This document shows positions 8,531 to 18,221 of a stretch of 64,000 nucleotides of DNA, one piece after another (within the stretch, counting starts at the first letter, position 1; every line of letters starts with the position of its first letter). The DNA is taken from positions 62,001-126,000 of the forward strand of contig JAQWRY010000073.1 of the NCBI GenBank assembly GCA_029243485.1, given 5' to 3'. The stretch comes from Candidatus Binatia bacterium (GTDB lineage Bacteria; Desulfobacterota; Binatia; UBA12015). A model generated the notes under the pieces. The model saw nothing but the letters and a program-made list of their open reading frames with translations, was not told the DNA's origin and made no database searches. Made by a program: the position numbers and the translations under genes.

Positions 8531-9715
8531 ATGTCGTCTGGACGTTGGGTGCTCGCGGCTGCCTGTGGGGCGCTGTTGCTTCTCCTCGGAATCTGGCTCT
8601 CGCCTTCGGGCGAGACGGTCGAATACGCGACGACACCAGCGGAGCGGGGGCCGATCGTCGCCGAGGTCACGGCGACCGGGCGCGTCGAGCCGCGCCAGTC
8701 GGTCGAAGTGGGCACGTACGTTTCCGGGCCGATCCTCGAGGTCGACGTCGACTTCAACACGAAGGTCCGCGCGGGCCAGCGTCTGGCGCGCATCGATCCC
8801 CGGACCTTCGAAGGGAAGGTGGCGCACGCGGTGGCGGATCTCACGCTCGCCGAGGCTCGCGTCGAGAGAGCGGTCGCGGCGCTGGAGCTCGAGCAATCGA
8901 AGTTGCGTCGCTCGAAATCCCTCGCAGGGAAGGCCGTCGTCTCGTCCGAGGAACTCGAGATCGCTCGCTCGAACGAGCGGCAGGCTGAGGCCGAGGTCTC
9001 CGTCGCACGGGCGGAGGTCGAGCGCGCGCGTGCTACCCTCGCCGAGGCCGAGGTGAACCTGAGCTACGCGGACATCGTCTCGCCGATCGACGGGATCGTG
9101 ATTTCGCGCTCCGTTGACGTCGGCCAAACGGTGGCGGCGACGTTCCAGACGCCGGTGCTGTTCGTCATCGCGAACGATCTCGAACAGATGCAGGTTCTCG
9201 CGTTCGTGAACGAGGCAGACGTGGGGCGAGTGCGCGAGGGGCAGGTCGCCACGTTCACCGTGGATGCGTTCCCGGGCCGACCCTTCGAAGCCGTCGTGCG
9301 TCAGGTACGCCACGCGTCCGAAGGGCCGGAAACACAAGAGCCGGTCATCAGCTATGTCGTCACATACGACGTGGTTCTCGACGTCGAGAACTTAGGGGGC
9401 CTCTTGCGCCCGGGCATGACGGCGAACGTACGCGTCGTGACGGCGGAGGCGGACGACGTCCTGAAGGTGCCGACCGCGGCGCTGCGCTTCCGCCCGCCCG
9501 GTTCAAAGGTGGCTCGGACGAGCGGTGACGACGGGGCCGTGTATCGCCTCGAGTCCGGGGAGCCGGTGGCCGTCTCGGTGACCCTCGGTCTGTCGGACGA
9601 CCAGCTGACGGCGGTCTCCGGTGGGGGCCTGGCCGCCGGGGACGACGTGGTGACGCGCATGCAGGTGACGTCGGACGAGGGCGGCTGGGCGCTCTTCGGT
9701 CGCCGGCGCCGTTGA
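8531..9715 (+). CDS. Periplasmic adaptor subunit of a MacAB-type exporter
   Basis: 394 residues. An N-terminal membrane anchor (WVLAAACGALLLLLGIWL) is followed by a lipoyl half-motif (ATGRVEPRQSVEVGTYVSG), a helical hairpin (about 100-165), the second lipoyl half (DIVSPIDGIVISRSVDVGQTV) and beta-barrel domains. This is the HlyD/MacA family of adaptors, which bridge an inner-membrane ABC transporter to an outer-membrane channel. The ATG overlaps nothing upstream; a TACTCT hexamer ends 6 nt before it, compatible with leaderless initiation. Its TGA overlaps the next gene's ATG. No TolC-like gene is visible. Confidence 0.85.
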   Translation: MSSGRWVLAAACGALLLLLGIWLSPSGETVEYATTPAERGPIVAEVTATGRVEPRQSVEVGTYVSGPILEVDVDFNTKVRAGQRLARIDPRTFEGKVAHAVADLTLAEARVERAVAALELEQSKLRRSKSLAGKAVVSSEELEIARSNERQAEAEVSVARAEVERARATLAEAEVNLSYADIVSPIDGIVISRSVDVGQTVAATFQTPVLFVIANDLEQMQVLAFVNEADVGRVREGQVATFTVDAFPGRPFEAVVRQVRHASEGPETQEPVISYVVTYDVVLDVENLGGLLRPGMTANVRVVTAEADDVLKVPTAALRFRPPGSKVARTSGDDGAVYRLESGEPVAVSVTLGLSDDQLTAVSGGGLAAGDDVVTRMQVTSDEGGWALFGRRRR

Positions 9716-10412
9716 TGTCGTCTGGCGACCGCGTCGTTCGGGCCGAAGGCCTCGAGCGGGTCTACGGAGAGGGCGACGTCGCGGTTCGCGCGCTGCGCGG
9801 TGTGAATCTCCATGTCGCGAGGGGCGAGTATATCGCGATCATGGGGCCGTCGGGCTGCGGAAAGTCGACCCTTCTGAACCTCCTGGGTTGTCTCGACCGG
9901 CCCTCGCGCGGTTCGTTCGAGCTGGCGGGTCGGGACGTGAGCCGACTCGATCCGGACGAGCGCGCGACCGTACGGAACGAAATGTTGGGTTTCGTCTTCC
10001 AGGATTTTCACCTGCTCGCGCGCACCACGGCGCTCGAGAACGTGGAGCTTCCGCTGATCTACGGCCCTTCGGCGCCCGACGCTCAGAGAACCCGGGCCCT
10101 TGCCGCGCTCGCCCGGGTCGGACTCGAGGGGCGGGAGCATCACACTCCGCGAGAGCTGTCCGGTGGTCAGCAACAGAGGGTCGCGATCGCCCGCGCACTG
10201 GTGACCGAGCCGGCCGTTCTTCTCGCGGACGAGCCTACCGGGAACCTCGACTCGGAGACAAGCGTGGAGATCCTGGCGCTGCTCGACGAGTTGCACTCGA
10301 AGGGGCTCACGGTGGTGCTCGTCACGCACGATCCCGAAGTCGCGGCGCGCGCGCAGCGCCTCATCCGAATGCGCGACGGACGGATCGTCGAAGATACGCG
10401 GGTGACGCCTCG

Positions 10413-10416
<4 letters not shown>
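9715..10416 (+). CDS. ABC transporter ATP-binding protein (MacB/LolD class)
   Basis: 233 residues. Walker A GPSGCGKST, signature LSGGQQQRVAIARAL, Walker B VLLADEPTGNLD and the H-loop VTHDPE are all present. The DEPTGNLDS form is characteristic of the MacB/LolD/FtsE group. The ATG at 9715 overlaps the adaptor stop (TGATG), and the TGA overlaps the permease ATG, so the three genes are translationally coupled. It should power the permease at 10413-11645, exporting a lipoprotein, macrolide-like compound or peptide; the substrate cannot be read. Confidence 0.9.
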
Positions 10417-11645
<1,229 letters not shown>

Positions 11646-11697
11646 CGGTCGCATTATCCCAGGCCGTGGTTGGACTGAGAAAAGAAGGAGGTGCGGC

Positions 11698-12624
11698 ATG
11701 GCTCGCGATTCGAAGGTGAACAAGGTTCTGGTGGCGACGGACTTTTCCGAGAACGCGCAGGGCGCGATCGATTGGGCCGGGGAGGTCGCCCGTGTCCACG
11801 GCGCTCACGTCGAACTCTTCCACGCGTTGCAGGCGCCACCTCTCGTGCTCGCGCCCGAGATCGTCCCGCTTCCGCCCGAGTTCTACGAGCGTGACCGCGA
11901 GCACGCCGAGAAGCTCCTCGCCGAGAAGGCCGAGGAGCTGCGCGCGCGGGGCCTTCAAGTCGAGACGTCCCTCCGTTCGGGTTCGGCTCGCGACGCGATC
12001 CTGGAAGAGGCGGCCCGGGCCGACGTGGACCTAGTTGTCGTCGGCGCGCGCGGTACGACTGCGCTCGAGCGTCTGTTGCTCGGTAGCGTTGCGGCCCGCG
12101 TGGTTCGCGATGCCGCGTGTCCCGTGCTCGCCATCCCGCTCGAGCAGGTGGGTGCCCATCGGCCGATTCACCGGCTTCTTGTCCCGACCGATTTCTCGGA
12201 CGACGCCGAGAGTGCGGTCCACGCAGCGAAGGAGATCCTCGGCCCGGTGGCCGACACGAAGAAGGTCACGCTTCTGCACGTTTGGACGATTCCGGCCGGG
12301 GCGGGTATCGCCTGGCCGGCGGCGGGGATCGAACCGGATCTCACCGCGTTTGTCGGCGCGGCGCGACGCCAGTTGGAGAAGGCCGCCGAGCCCCTGCGCG
12401 CCGCGGGTTACGACGTGGAGACCATCGAGCGCGAGGGCGAGCCGGCCCATGTGATCGACGAGCAGGCCCGCTCGCAGGGGGCGGACCTGATCGCAATGGG
12501 GACCCATGGCCATTCTGGCCTGAAGCGGCTCTTTTTCGGGAGCGTCGCCGAGCGGGTTCTCCCGGCGGCCCCTTGTCCGGTGCTGACCGTTCGACGTCCG
12601 TCGAAGGATGTTGACGCCGCCTAA
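11698..12624 (+). CDS. Tandem UspA-domain universal stress protein
   Basis: 308 residues with two Usp folds. Domain 1 (about 5-145) ends in GARGTTALERLLLGSVAARVV; domain 2 (about 158-300) ends in GTHGHSGLKRLFFGSVAERVL. Both carry the G-2x-G-9x-G(S/T) ATP-binding pattern, so both halves may bind nucleotide. AAGGAGGTG lies just upstream of the ATG. Tandem Usp proteins are cytoplasmic stress and persistence factors; no direct partner is evident. The next gene, an exported peroxiredoxin, starts 20 nt after the stop, so co-transcription under stress is plausible. Confidence 0.9.
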   Translation: MARDSKVNKVLVATDFSENAQGAIDWAGEVARVHGAHVELFHALQAPPLVLAPEIVPLPPEFYERDREHAEKLLAEKAEELRARGLQVETSLRSGSARDAILEEAARADVDLVVVGARGTTALERLLLGSVAARVVRDAACPVLAIPLEQVGAHRPIHRLLVPTDFSDDAESAVHAAKEILGPVADTKKVTLLHVWTIPAGAGIAWPAAGIEPDLTAFVGAARRQLEKAAEPLRAAGYDVETIEREGEPAHVIDEQARSQGADLIAMGTHGHSGLKRLFFGSVAERVLPAAPCPVLTVRRPSKDVDAA

Positions 12625-12644
12625 ACTGCGGGCAAGGTGGAGAG

Positions 12645-13169
12645 ATGAAACGAAACCGGACCATATCCGCGATCGCAGCATGCCTTGCGCTCCTCGCTGC
12701 GGGCATTGCCGACGCCGCCATGCTCGAGAAGGGCGATCCGATGCCCGACTGGAATTTGCCCGATCACACCGGTGCGAAGCTCGCCTCTAAGGACCTCGCG
12801 GGGAAGAGCTACCTGTTGTGGTTCTACCCAAAGGCGCAGACCCCCGGCTGTACGATCGAGGGTCAAAACTTCCGCGACCAACATGCGGCGTTCGCGGCGG
12901 CGGGGGTGGAGGTGCTGGGCATCTCGTTCGACACGCCCGACGGCAACGCGGCCTTCGTCAAGGCGGAGTCGTTTCCGTTCCGCCTACTGTCGGATGACGG
13001 GTCGCTGGCCTACGCGGTCGGGGCGGCGGAGCCCGGCGGAGCGAAGTACGCGAGGCGCATCTCCTATCTAGTCGGGCCCGACGGACGCGTGCGGGAGGCG
13101 TACGGTACCGTCGTGCCGGCGAATCACGCGGCACAGGTGCTCGGCGATCTCGCCAACGAAGGGGGCTGA
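12645..13169 (+). CDS. Exported 1-Cys peroxiredoxin (AhpC/TSA, Bcp-like)
   Basis: 174 residues. A signal peptide (MKRNRTISAIAACLALLAAGIADA) is followed by a thioredoxin fold with the peroxidatic cysteine C69 in QTPGCTIEGQNFRD. In Bcp/PrxQ proteins a resolving cysteine often sits five residues later; here that position is not Cys and no other cysteine is present in the mature part. So it should be a 1-Cys enzyme reducing H2O2 or lipid hydroperoxides outside the cytoplasm, recycled by another thiol. GGTGGAGAG precedes the ATG. Confidence 0.85.
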   Translation: MKRNRTISAIAACLALLAAGIADAAMLEKGDPMPDWNLPDHTGAKLASKDLAGKSYLLWFYPKAQTPGCTIEGQNFRDQHAAFAAAGVEVLGISFDTPDGNAAFVKAESFPFRLLSDDGSLAYAVGAAEPGGAKYARRISYLVGPDGRVREAYGTVVPANHAAQVLGDLANEGG

Positions 13170-13172
13170 ACG

Positions 13173-13546
13173 ATGGCCGGCGTGCGGGAGGGCGAATGCG
13201 GTTGCGGCGCGGTGCGGTACCGCAGCGAGGGTGCGCCCGTCGTCCTCGCGGTCTGCCACTGCTCGGAAGTCTGATCGCGAAGACGGAGTCGTTCTCGATC
13301 TCGGGGGAGATGAAGGTCTTCCGCCGCATGGCCGACAGCGGGAACCCGATCGATTGCCACTTTTGCCCGACGTGCGGTGTGCGCCTGAACCACGACCCGA
13401 AGAAGCTGTCCGGGACCTACAAAGTGAAGCCGGGGTCGTTGGACGACTGCGACTGGCTCGCGCCGGCCGTGCAGGTGTGGACCAAGAGAAAACAATCGTG
13501 GGTGACCCTGCCGGCGGACCTGGCCGAGGTGGAGGGACAGCCGTAG
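13173..13546 (+). pseudogene. GFA-family (glutathione-dependent formaldehyde-activating-like) gene broken by a short deletion
   Basis: From ATG 13173 the frame reads GECGCGAVRYRSEG and then AVCHCSEV before TGA at 13272. The remainder of the same family continues in another frame: SLIAKTESFSISGEMKVFRR, then CHFCPTCGVRLNHDP, ending at 13546. GFA proteins normally read CHCxxCQRxSGSAFxxS at this junction. The second zinc cysteine and the next dozen residues are missing, so a deletion of roughly 34 nt (3n+1) fits, and it shifts the frame. Only part of the CENP-V/GFA zinc site survives, so a functional enzyme is unlikely. Confidence 0.75.
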
Positions 13547-13597
13547 GACGGGGGGCGTAGGAGAGCGACTCTGGGCGCGGACTGGTAGGACCCCGGA

Positions 13598-14920
13598 GTG
13601 TCCGGCGTTGCGCCCGAAGGGGATCCTGCGGAGGACCGGAGCTTTCGCCCCGGCTGGATCGGGTATTTTCATTTTCTCGGCGAGCCGCCAGCGCTCACGC
13701 GGAGGCAGTGGAAGGTCCTCGCGCTCGTTTCGACCGCCTCCTTCTTCGACCAGTACGACGCGGGCCTGTTCTCGCTTGCGCTCAAGCAGATTCAAGTCGA
13801 TCTGGCGATGCCCGAGGGGAGCCTCGGTTTCTTCTCATCGATCGTCATGTTCGGGTCGGTGTTGGCGATCCTGCTGACCTGGGCCGCCGATCGGTTCGGA
13901 CGGCGCCGGCTGCTCATGATTACGATCGTCGCGTACACGCTTCTGACCGGGGCGACCGCGTTCTCTCCGAACGCAGAGACCTTCGTCGCGCTGCAGTTCC
14001 TGTCGCGGATGTTCATTACGGCGGAGTACGCGCTCGCGATCGTCGTGATCGGCGAGGAGCTGGACGACGACGCGCGGGGCTGGGGAATCGGAGCGCTCGC
14101 GGCGCTCTCTGCTTGCGGGCACGGGCTGGCGTACGCGCTGTTCGCGTTCATCGACATTCTTCCGATGGGCTGGAGAACTCTGTACCTGGTGGGCCTCATT
14201 CCGCTCGCGATGGTCGCCTGGATGCGCCGGGACATGGAGGAGACCCCGTACTTCGAGCGACTGGAAGCCGGTCGGGGAGGACAGGGCGCTCCGCGGGTAG
14301 GTCTGCTCGCGCCGCTGCGGGGCCTTGTGCGGCAGTATCCCGCGCGGTTTGCCGCGATCGGCTCGATCTTCCTACTGCTCGGCCTGGCGGAGCGGGCGGC
14401 GTTCTTTTTCGCCCCGAAATTCCTGCAGGACGAGCACGGCTTCTCGCCGGCGGTCGTCGGGATGATGGGCTTGTTCGGAGGCGCGTTGGGGGTCTTCGCG
14501 AACACGCTCGCCGGACGCTGGAGCGACCGGTTCGGACGCAAGCGCACCGCTCTGGTCTTCCTCACTGTGATGCCTATTGCCGTGATCGTGTTCTACAACG
14601 CCTGGTGGGGCTTCCTGCCTCTGCTCTGGGTGGCGCTGCTGTTCTTCGCGATGGGCGGCGGCGTGCTGTTGTCGATGTACGGCGTGGAGCTGTTCCCGAC
14701 CTCGTATCGCTCGACCGCCGCCGGGGCCCGGGCGACGCTGTCCACCCTGGGGGCTGTGCTTGGGCTTGGGCTCGAGTCACTCCTCTACGGGGTCTTCGGC
14801 TCGCACTGGACGGCGATCTCGGTCCTCGCGAGCCTGGCGCTTCTCGCGCCACTGATCGTATGGGTGGCGTTTCCCGAAACGACCGGGCGAAGTCTCGACG
14901 AGATTTCGCCCGAGCGTTGA
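13598..14920 (+). CDS. MFS transporter, sugar-porter/metabolite:H+ symporter type
   Basis: 440 residues with 12 predicted helices. Family signatures: DRFGRRRLLM after helix 2, the matching RWSDRFGRKRTA between helices 8 and 9, and the C-terminal PETTGRSLDEIS that ends sugar-porter-type MFS proteins. DQYDAG in helix 1 is typical of the aromatic-acid/metabolite subgroup. Starts at GTG 13598; TAGGAC ends 6 nt upstream, so it may be leaderless. Substrate unknown. Convergent with the SnoaL-like gene 9 nt downstream. Confidence 0.85.
   Translation: MSGVAPEGDPAEDRSFRPGWIGYFHFLGEPPALTRRQWKVLALVSTASFFDQYDAGLFSLALKQIQVDLAMPEGSLGFFSSIVMFGSVLAILLTWAADRFGRRRLLMITIVAYTLLTGATAFSPNAETFVALQFLSRMFITAEYALAIVVIGEELDDDARGWGIGALAALSACGHGLAYALFAFIDILPMGWRTLYLVGLIPLAMVAWMRRDMEETPYFERLEAGRGGQGAPRVGLLAPLRGLVRQYPARFAAIGSIFLLLGLAERAAFFFAPKFLQDEHGFSPAVVGMMGLFGGALGVFANTLAGRWSDRFGRKRTALVFLTVMPIAVIVFYNAWWGFLPLLWVALLFFAMGGGVLLSMYGVELFPTSYRSTAAGARATLSTLGAVLGLGLESLLYGVFGSHWTAISVLASLALLAPLIVWVAFPETTGRSLDEISPER
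14884..14912. terminator. Long hairpin inside the 3' end of the MFS gene
   Basis: A 14-bp stem (14884-14897 against 14899-14912, one G-T wobble, single-base centre) lies within the codons for PETTGRSLDEISPE, just before the stop. The next gene converges 9 nt later, so the element could serve as a shared terminator from both sides. Confidence 0.4.
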
Positions 14921-14929
14921 GAGTCGGGC

Positions 14930-15364
14930 TTACGCTGGGAACATCTTCTCGACGAGCGCGGAGTCGTTGTGCTCGCGGAACTCGACGATCTTGCCGTCTT
15001 CCAGGTGCCAGATCATGCAGTACGTGTTGCGGTACGGTTCACCGCTCTTCGCCGTGGCGTTGCCGTAGGTCTCGACTACGACCCAGTCCCCTGCGGGAAT
15101 CAGGTTCTTGATCTCGAGCGTAATCATCTCGTCGAGGCCCTGGACGACGCGGCCGACGAGCTCTACGAACTCGGCCTTGCTGCTGCAATGGTTCGAGAAC
15201 TGATGCGAACCGTTCATCTGGAAGTGCATCTCATCGCTGAAGTTCGAGAGGAATGCCTCGGTGTCGCCGCTGTTGAAGGCGTCGAGCGCGGTCTTCACGA
15301 TCGCAATGTTCTTTTCTTGAGTGCGGTGGGCGGCGAGGAGTTCCTCGGGTGTCGGATCTACCAT
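14930..15364 (-). CDS. SnoaL/NTF2-like protein
   Basis: 144 residues of the NTF2-like alpha+beta fold: a helical start (RTQEKNIAIVKTALDAFNSGDTEAFL), then sheet strands including MHFQMNGSHQFS and a C-terminal WHLEDGKIVEFREHND. Such proteins are small-molecule isomerases, hydrolases or binding proteins. Its ATG lies 3 nt past the stop of the carotenoid oxygenase gene, so the two are almost certainly co-translated; it may process or bind the cleavage product. Specific reaction unknown. Confidence 0.8.
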   Translation of the reverse strand: MVDPTPEELLAAHRTQEKNIAIVKTALDAFNSGDTEAFLSNFSDEMHFQMNGSHQFSNHCSSKAEFVELVGRVVQGLDEMITLEIKNLIPAGDWVVVETYGNATAKSGEPYRNTYCMIWHLEDGKIVEFREHNDSALVEKMFPA

Positions 15365-15367
15365 GAA

Positions 15368-16741
15368 TCAGGCTCCTACCCAGTGTGAATGGAACCCGTA
15401 GGGAACCCGGCGAGGGGTTCGGATACGGGCCACCGGGCCGTCGGTGAATTTCTGGGCGTCGACGACCCAGCATTCGGTGTGGTCATCGGATTCATCGTGG
15501 ACGAAGCCCACGACGTACCCGTCGTCTTCGGAGCGGCTTCCGACGCGTGGCGCGAAGACGACCTCCTGGTTGAACTGCGTGTCGTTCATCTCGACGACCT
15601 CGAGATCGTCGCTCTTTCGGTCGTGCTTGAGCATCGCGTTGAACAGCAGGCCGCGATCGGGGTGGAAGCGCGAGGCATAGCCGAAGCGGGTTTCCTCGCC
15701 GATCATGGACTCGTTGATCCGCGAGAACTCCAGAGGGGTCTCGTTCGGCCGCGATTCCTCGACCTTGCCGGTCGTCATGTTGAACCGATAGCGGTGGAGC
15801 CGCGCGTTCTGGTCATCCGTTTGTCCCTCGTCCTGGTCGAGAATCGAGGTTCGGAGTGTGCGGCAGGCGTCCATGAGGATGTCGTCGCCTTCCTCCCACG
15901 CGTTGAAGACATGGAAGATGTAGCCGGTCTCGACGTCGAACCACTTCGTTTCGGAGCCCTCGCCGTAGCGCGGGACGATGCCGATTCGGGTTCCGTTCTC
16001 GGGCTCCCAGTCGAACGCCTTGCCGCCGTTCATGATGCGATCGAACGAGAACGTGACGGGCATGTCGAAGATCAGGCTGTAGTTCTTCGTGATGGCCATG
16101 TCGTGGATCATCACGGCAGCGCCCGGAAGCTCGATTCCGGTCTGATGCGTCACCTTGCCCGTGGCATCGACGACGCCGTAGCGGACGTACGGCTTCTCGG
16201 CCGGCGAGTAGCAGAACACGATGAGTTCGCCGGTGCGCGGGTCGACCTTCGGGTGGGCCGAGACGGCTTGCGTCCAACCGTCGCCGAACGTCTGCGCGCC
16301 GACGGTCTCGAGGTTGGGCAGGCCGAGTTCGAACGGACTTCCGGCTTCCCACGTCGCGAGCAGTTTGCCGTTGTGGAACGCGAGGGCCGTGTTCGCGAGG
16401 TTCTTCATCGGCATGTCGGGTGGCGTCTCGATCTTGCCGATCGAACTGAAGCCGCCCCAGATCGATTTCCCTTCCTTGCGTTCGCGCAGGAAGCCCGCCG
16501 TTTCGATCCACCGATTGCGGTACGTGGCCTCACCGTTTTTGAACTCAATCTGATGGATCATCCCGTCGCCGTCGAACGGGTGGTAGAGTTCTTCGCTGAT
16601 GGGCTCGAACTGGTTGTTGGGCCCGTTGCGCAGGAAGAAGCCGGCGAGGTCGATTGGGATCTGGCCCTCGATGTCGGTGCAGGGCAGGGCGACCTCCTCG
16701 GTTACCGGTGCGAAATTTCCCTGCAGATACTCGTTGGCCAT
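15368..16741 (-). CDS. Carotenoid cleavage oxygenase (RPE65/lignostilbene dioxygenase family)
   Basis: 457 residues from the ATG at 16741, preceded by GAGGAGG. The family's four iron-binding histidines can be placed: H163 (SAHPKVD), H213 (IHDMA), H277 (FHVFN) and H451 in the C-terminal FHSHWVGA. GFFLRNGPN near the N-terminus is the family's opening motif. It should cleave C=C bonds of carotenoids, apocarotenoids or stilbenes with O2. No carotenoid biosynthesis gene lies nearby, so a catabolic role (plant-derived apocarotenoids or lignin stilbenes) is possible. Confidence 0.92.
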   Translation of the reverse strand: MANEYLQGNFAPVTEEVALPCTDIEGQIPIDLAGFFLRNGPNNQFEPISEELYHPFDGDGMIHQIEFKNGEATYRNRWIETAGFLRERKEGKSIWGGFSSIGKIETPPDMPMKNLANTALAFHNGKLLATWEAGSPFELGLPNLETVGAQTFGDGWTQAVSAHPKVDPRTGELIVFCYSPAEKPYVRYGVVDATGKVTHQTGIELPGAAVMIHDMAITKNYSLIFDMPVTFSFDRIMNGGKAFDWEPENGTRIGIVPRYGEGSETKWFDVETGYIFHVFNAWEEGDDILMDACRTLRTSILDQDEGQTDDQNARLHRYRFNMTTGKVEESRPNETPLEFSRINESMIGEETRFGYASRFHPDRGLLFNAMLKHDRKSDDLEVVEMNDTQFNQEVVFAPRVGSRSEDDGYVVGFVHDESDDHTECWVVDAQKFTDGPVARIRTPRRVPYGFHSHWVGA

Positions 16742-16781
16742 CGAAGTCCTCCTCGCGGGCATCACCCACGGCCGTCCTCGT

Positions 16782-16797
16782 TAGTGAGTCACCACTA
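16782..16797. promoter_or_regulatory. Inverted repeat in the divergent carotenoid oxygenase / dioxygenase region
   Basis: TAGTGAGTCACCACTA contains nested inverted repeats: TAGTG/CACTA with a 6-nt centre and GTGA-G-TCAC. It lies about 41 nt upstream of the carotenoid oxygenase ATG and 48 nt upstream of the phytanoyl-CoA dioxygenase ATG, a natural operator position. TAGGAT at 16833-16838 ends 6 nt before the ATG at 16845. No regulator gene adjoins. Confidence 0.35.
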
Positions 16798-16844
16798 CGA
16801 TCAACCGCTGGGCCCTGTCAACACTCGTTGGCTAGGATGCTCGC

Positions 16845-17696
16845 ATGAGTGATTCGAAGGTTCTGACCGAGGCCCAGCGCGATGCCTACGACCGCGACGG
16901 CTTCCTGTCGATTCCCGGGTTGGTGGACGAGGCTTGGCTCGCCCGGTTGCGCGAGACGACGGCCGGGTTCGTCGAGCACAGTCGGACGCTCACGGAGTCC
17001 AACGTCGTTTTCGATCTCGAGCCGAGCCACACGGCGGACAGCCCGCGGCTGCGCCGGCTCGTCTCACCGGTCGATCTGGACGAGACATTCTGGGAATTCG
17101 CGTCGGCCTCGGTGATCACGGACCTCGTCGAAGATCTGCTCGGCCCGGACCTGAAGTTCCATCACGGCAAGCTGAACTTCAAAGCGGCCTGCGGCGGTGA
17201 AGAGGTAAAGTGGCACCAGGATATCCAGTTCTGGCCGCACACGAACTACGGGCCCCTCACGGTCGGCGTTTTTCTCACGGATGTGAAGGAGAACATGGGC
17301 AACGTCGGGTTCATCCCGGGGAGCCACCGTGGGGACTTGTTCGATCAGTACGAGGGAGACGACTGGGTCGGATGCCTGTCGAACGGGGATGTCGCCAAGG
17401 TGGATGTGGGAAGCGCGGTCTACCCGATCGGGCCGGCGGGCAGCGTGACCGTTCACAATTGTCGGACGGTGCACGGCTCCGCCCCGAATCGCTCGGAGCA
17501 GGAGCGCCCACTGCTTCTCCAGACCTACGCCCCGGCCGACGCGTTCACCTACACCGACTTGGTGAAGCGCAGTCCGCACGGCGACATGCTGATCCGCGGC
17601 CGGCCGGCCCGGTGGGCGCGTCACGACCCGCGTCCGTGTCAGGTGGGGCCGTCGAAGGTGCGAACGATCTTCGAGGTCCAGCAGCGCGAGACCTGA
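16845..17696 (+). CDS. Phytanoyl-CoA dioxygenase family protein (Fe(II)/2-oxoglutarate)
   Basis: 283 residues. The facial triad is clear: H124 and D126 in WHQDIQFWP and H210 in TVHGSAPNRS; R221 follows as the 2-oxoglutarate-binding arginine. The double-stranded beta-helix core spans about 90-235. Family members hydroxylate branched-chain acyl-CoAs, small alcohols or secondary metabolites. Divergent from the carotenoid oxygenase over 103 nt, suggesting co-regulation. Its substrate cannot be inferred from the sequence. No Shine-Dalgarno is visible; TAGGAT ends 6 nt before the ATG. Confidence 0.9.
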   Translation: MSDSKVLTEAQRDAYDRDGFLSIPGLVDEAWLARLRETTAGFVEHSRTLTESNVVFDLEPSHTADSPRLRRLVSPVDLDETFWEFASASVITDLVEDLLGPDLKFHHGKLNFKAACGGEEVKWHQDIQFWPHTNYGPLTVGVFLTDVKENMGNVGFIPGSHRGDLFDQYEGDDWVGCLSNGDVAKVDVGSAVYPIGPAGSVTVHNCRTVHGSAPNRSEQERPLLLQTYAPADAFTYTDLVKRSPHGDMLIRGRPARWARHDPRPCQVGPSKVRTIFEVQQRET

Positions 17697-17721
17697 CCGC
17701 CGCTCTGGTGCGCGGCGTCAG
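17693..17721. terminator. Shared hairpin containing both stop codons of convergent genes
   Basis: A 10-bp stem with one bulged C (17693-17703 against 17712-17721) spans the TGA of the dioxygenase gene (17694-17696) and the TGA of the EF-hand gene on the other strand (17718-17720). No T-tract, but the placement suits a bidirectional terminator. Confidence 0.45.
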
Positions 17722-18221
17722 AACTTCTCGTTGATGATGTTCGGTACGAGCGGGTAGGGCGCGCTCTCGCTGTAGTAGCTTTGGGCCGCGTAGTTCTTGA
17801 TCTCTCGTTGGTCGACGCGGTTGTCCTTGTTGGCGTCGGCCCGGTCGAAGACGGTGTAGATGCGCGAACCGAATTTCGCTTCGTTCTTGTCGACGTGGCC
17901 GTCGTCGTCCTTGTCGTGGTCGTCGTGTTCGTCCAGCCAATCCTTCGTGCTCTTCGTCACCGCCTTGCCGAGTTCGAACAGCGTGACGTTGCCGTCCTTG
18001 TCGTAGTCGGTGTCTTTGAAGGACTCGGCGCTGAAGAAGCCGCCCTTTTTGGCTTCGTCTTTGGAGAGCTTGCCGTCGTGGTCGGCATCGGCCGCCTCGA
18101 ACGCCTGCTTGAAGAGGTGCGGTGTCGGTGCGGGAGTCGGATCGGCGGCGTAGGTGGCGGAGCCGGCGCTGATCCACACGGCTGCGGCGAGGCAGGAGAG
18201 GAGCTGGTGCGCTCGAATCAT
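17718..18221 (-). CDS. Exported four-EF-hand calcium-binding protein
   Basis: 167 residues. A signal peptide (about 1-26, LLSCLAAAVWISAGSATYA) is followed by four Ca-binding loops: DADHDGKLSKDE, DYDKDGNVTLFE, DKDDDGHVDKNE and DANKDNRVDQRE, each 12 residues with Asp/Asn at positions 1, 3 and 5 and Glu at 12. It should be a periplasmic or secreted calcium sensor or buffer. The ATG overlaps the stop of the upstream gene (ATGA), so both are made together. Confidence 0.88.
   Translation of the reverse strand: MIRAHQLLSCLAAAVWISAGSATYAADPTPAPTPHLFKQAFEAADADHDGKLSKDEAKKGGFFSAESFKDTDYDKDGNVTLFELGKAVTKSTKDWLDEHDDHDKDDDGHVDKNEAKFGSRIYTVFDRADANKDNRVDQREIKNYAAQSYYSESAPYPLVPNIINEKF

Noticed and set aside
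15389-16852. 487-residue open frame on the plus strand opposite the carotenoid oxygenase
   Set aside because: It mirrors the codons of a gene with all catalytic histidines; its own translation has no family features.
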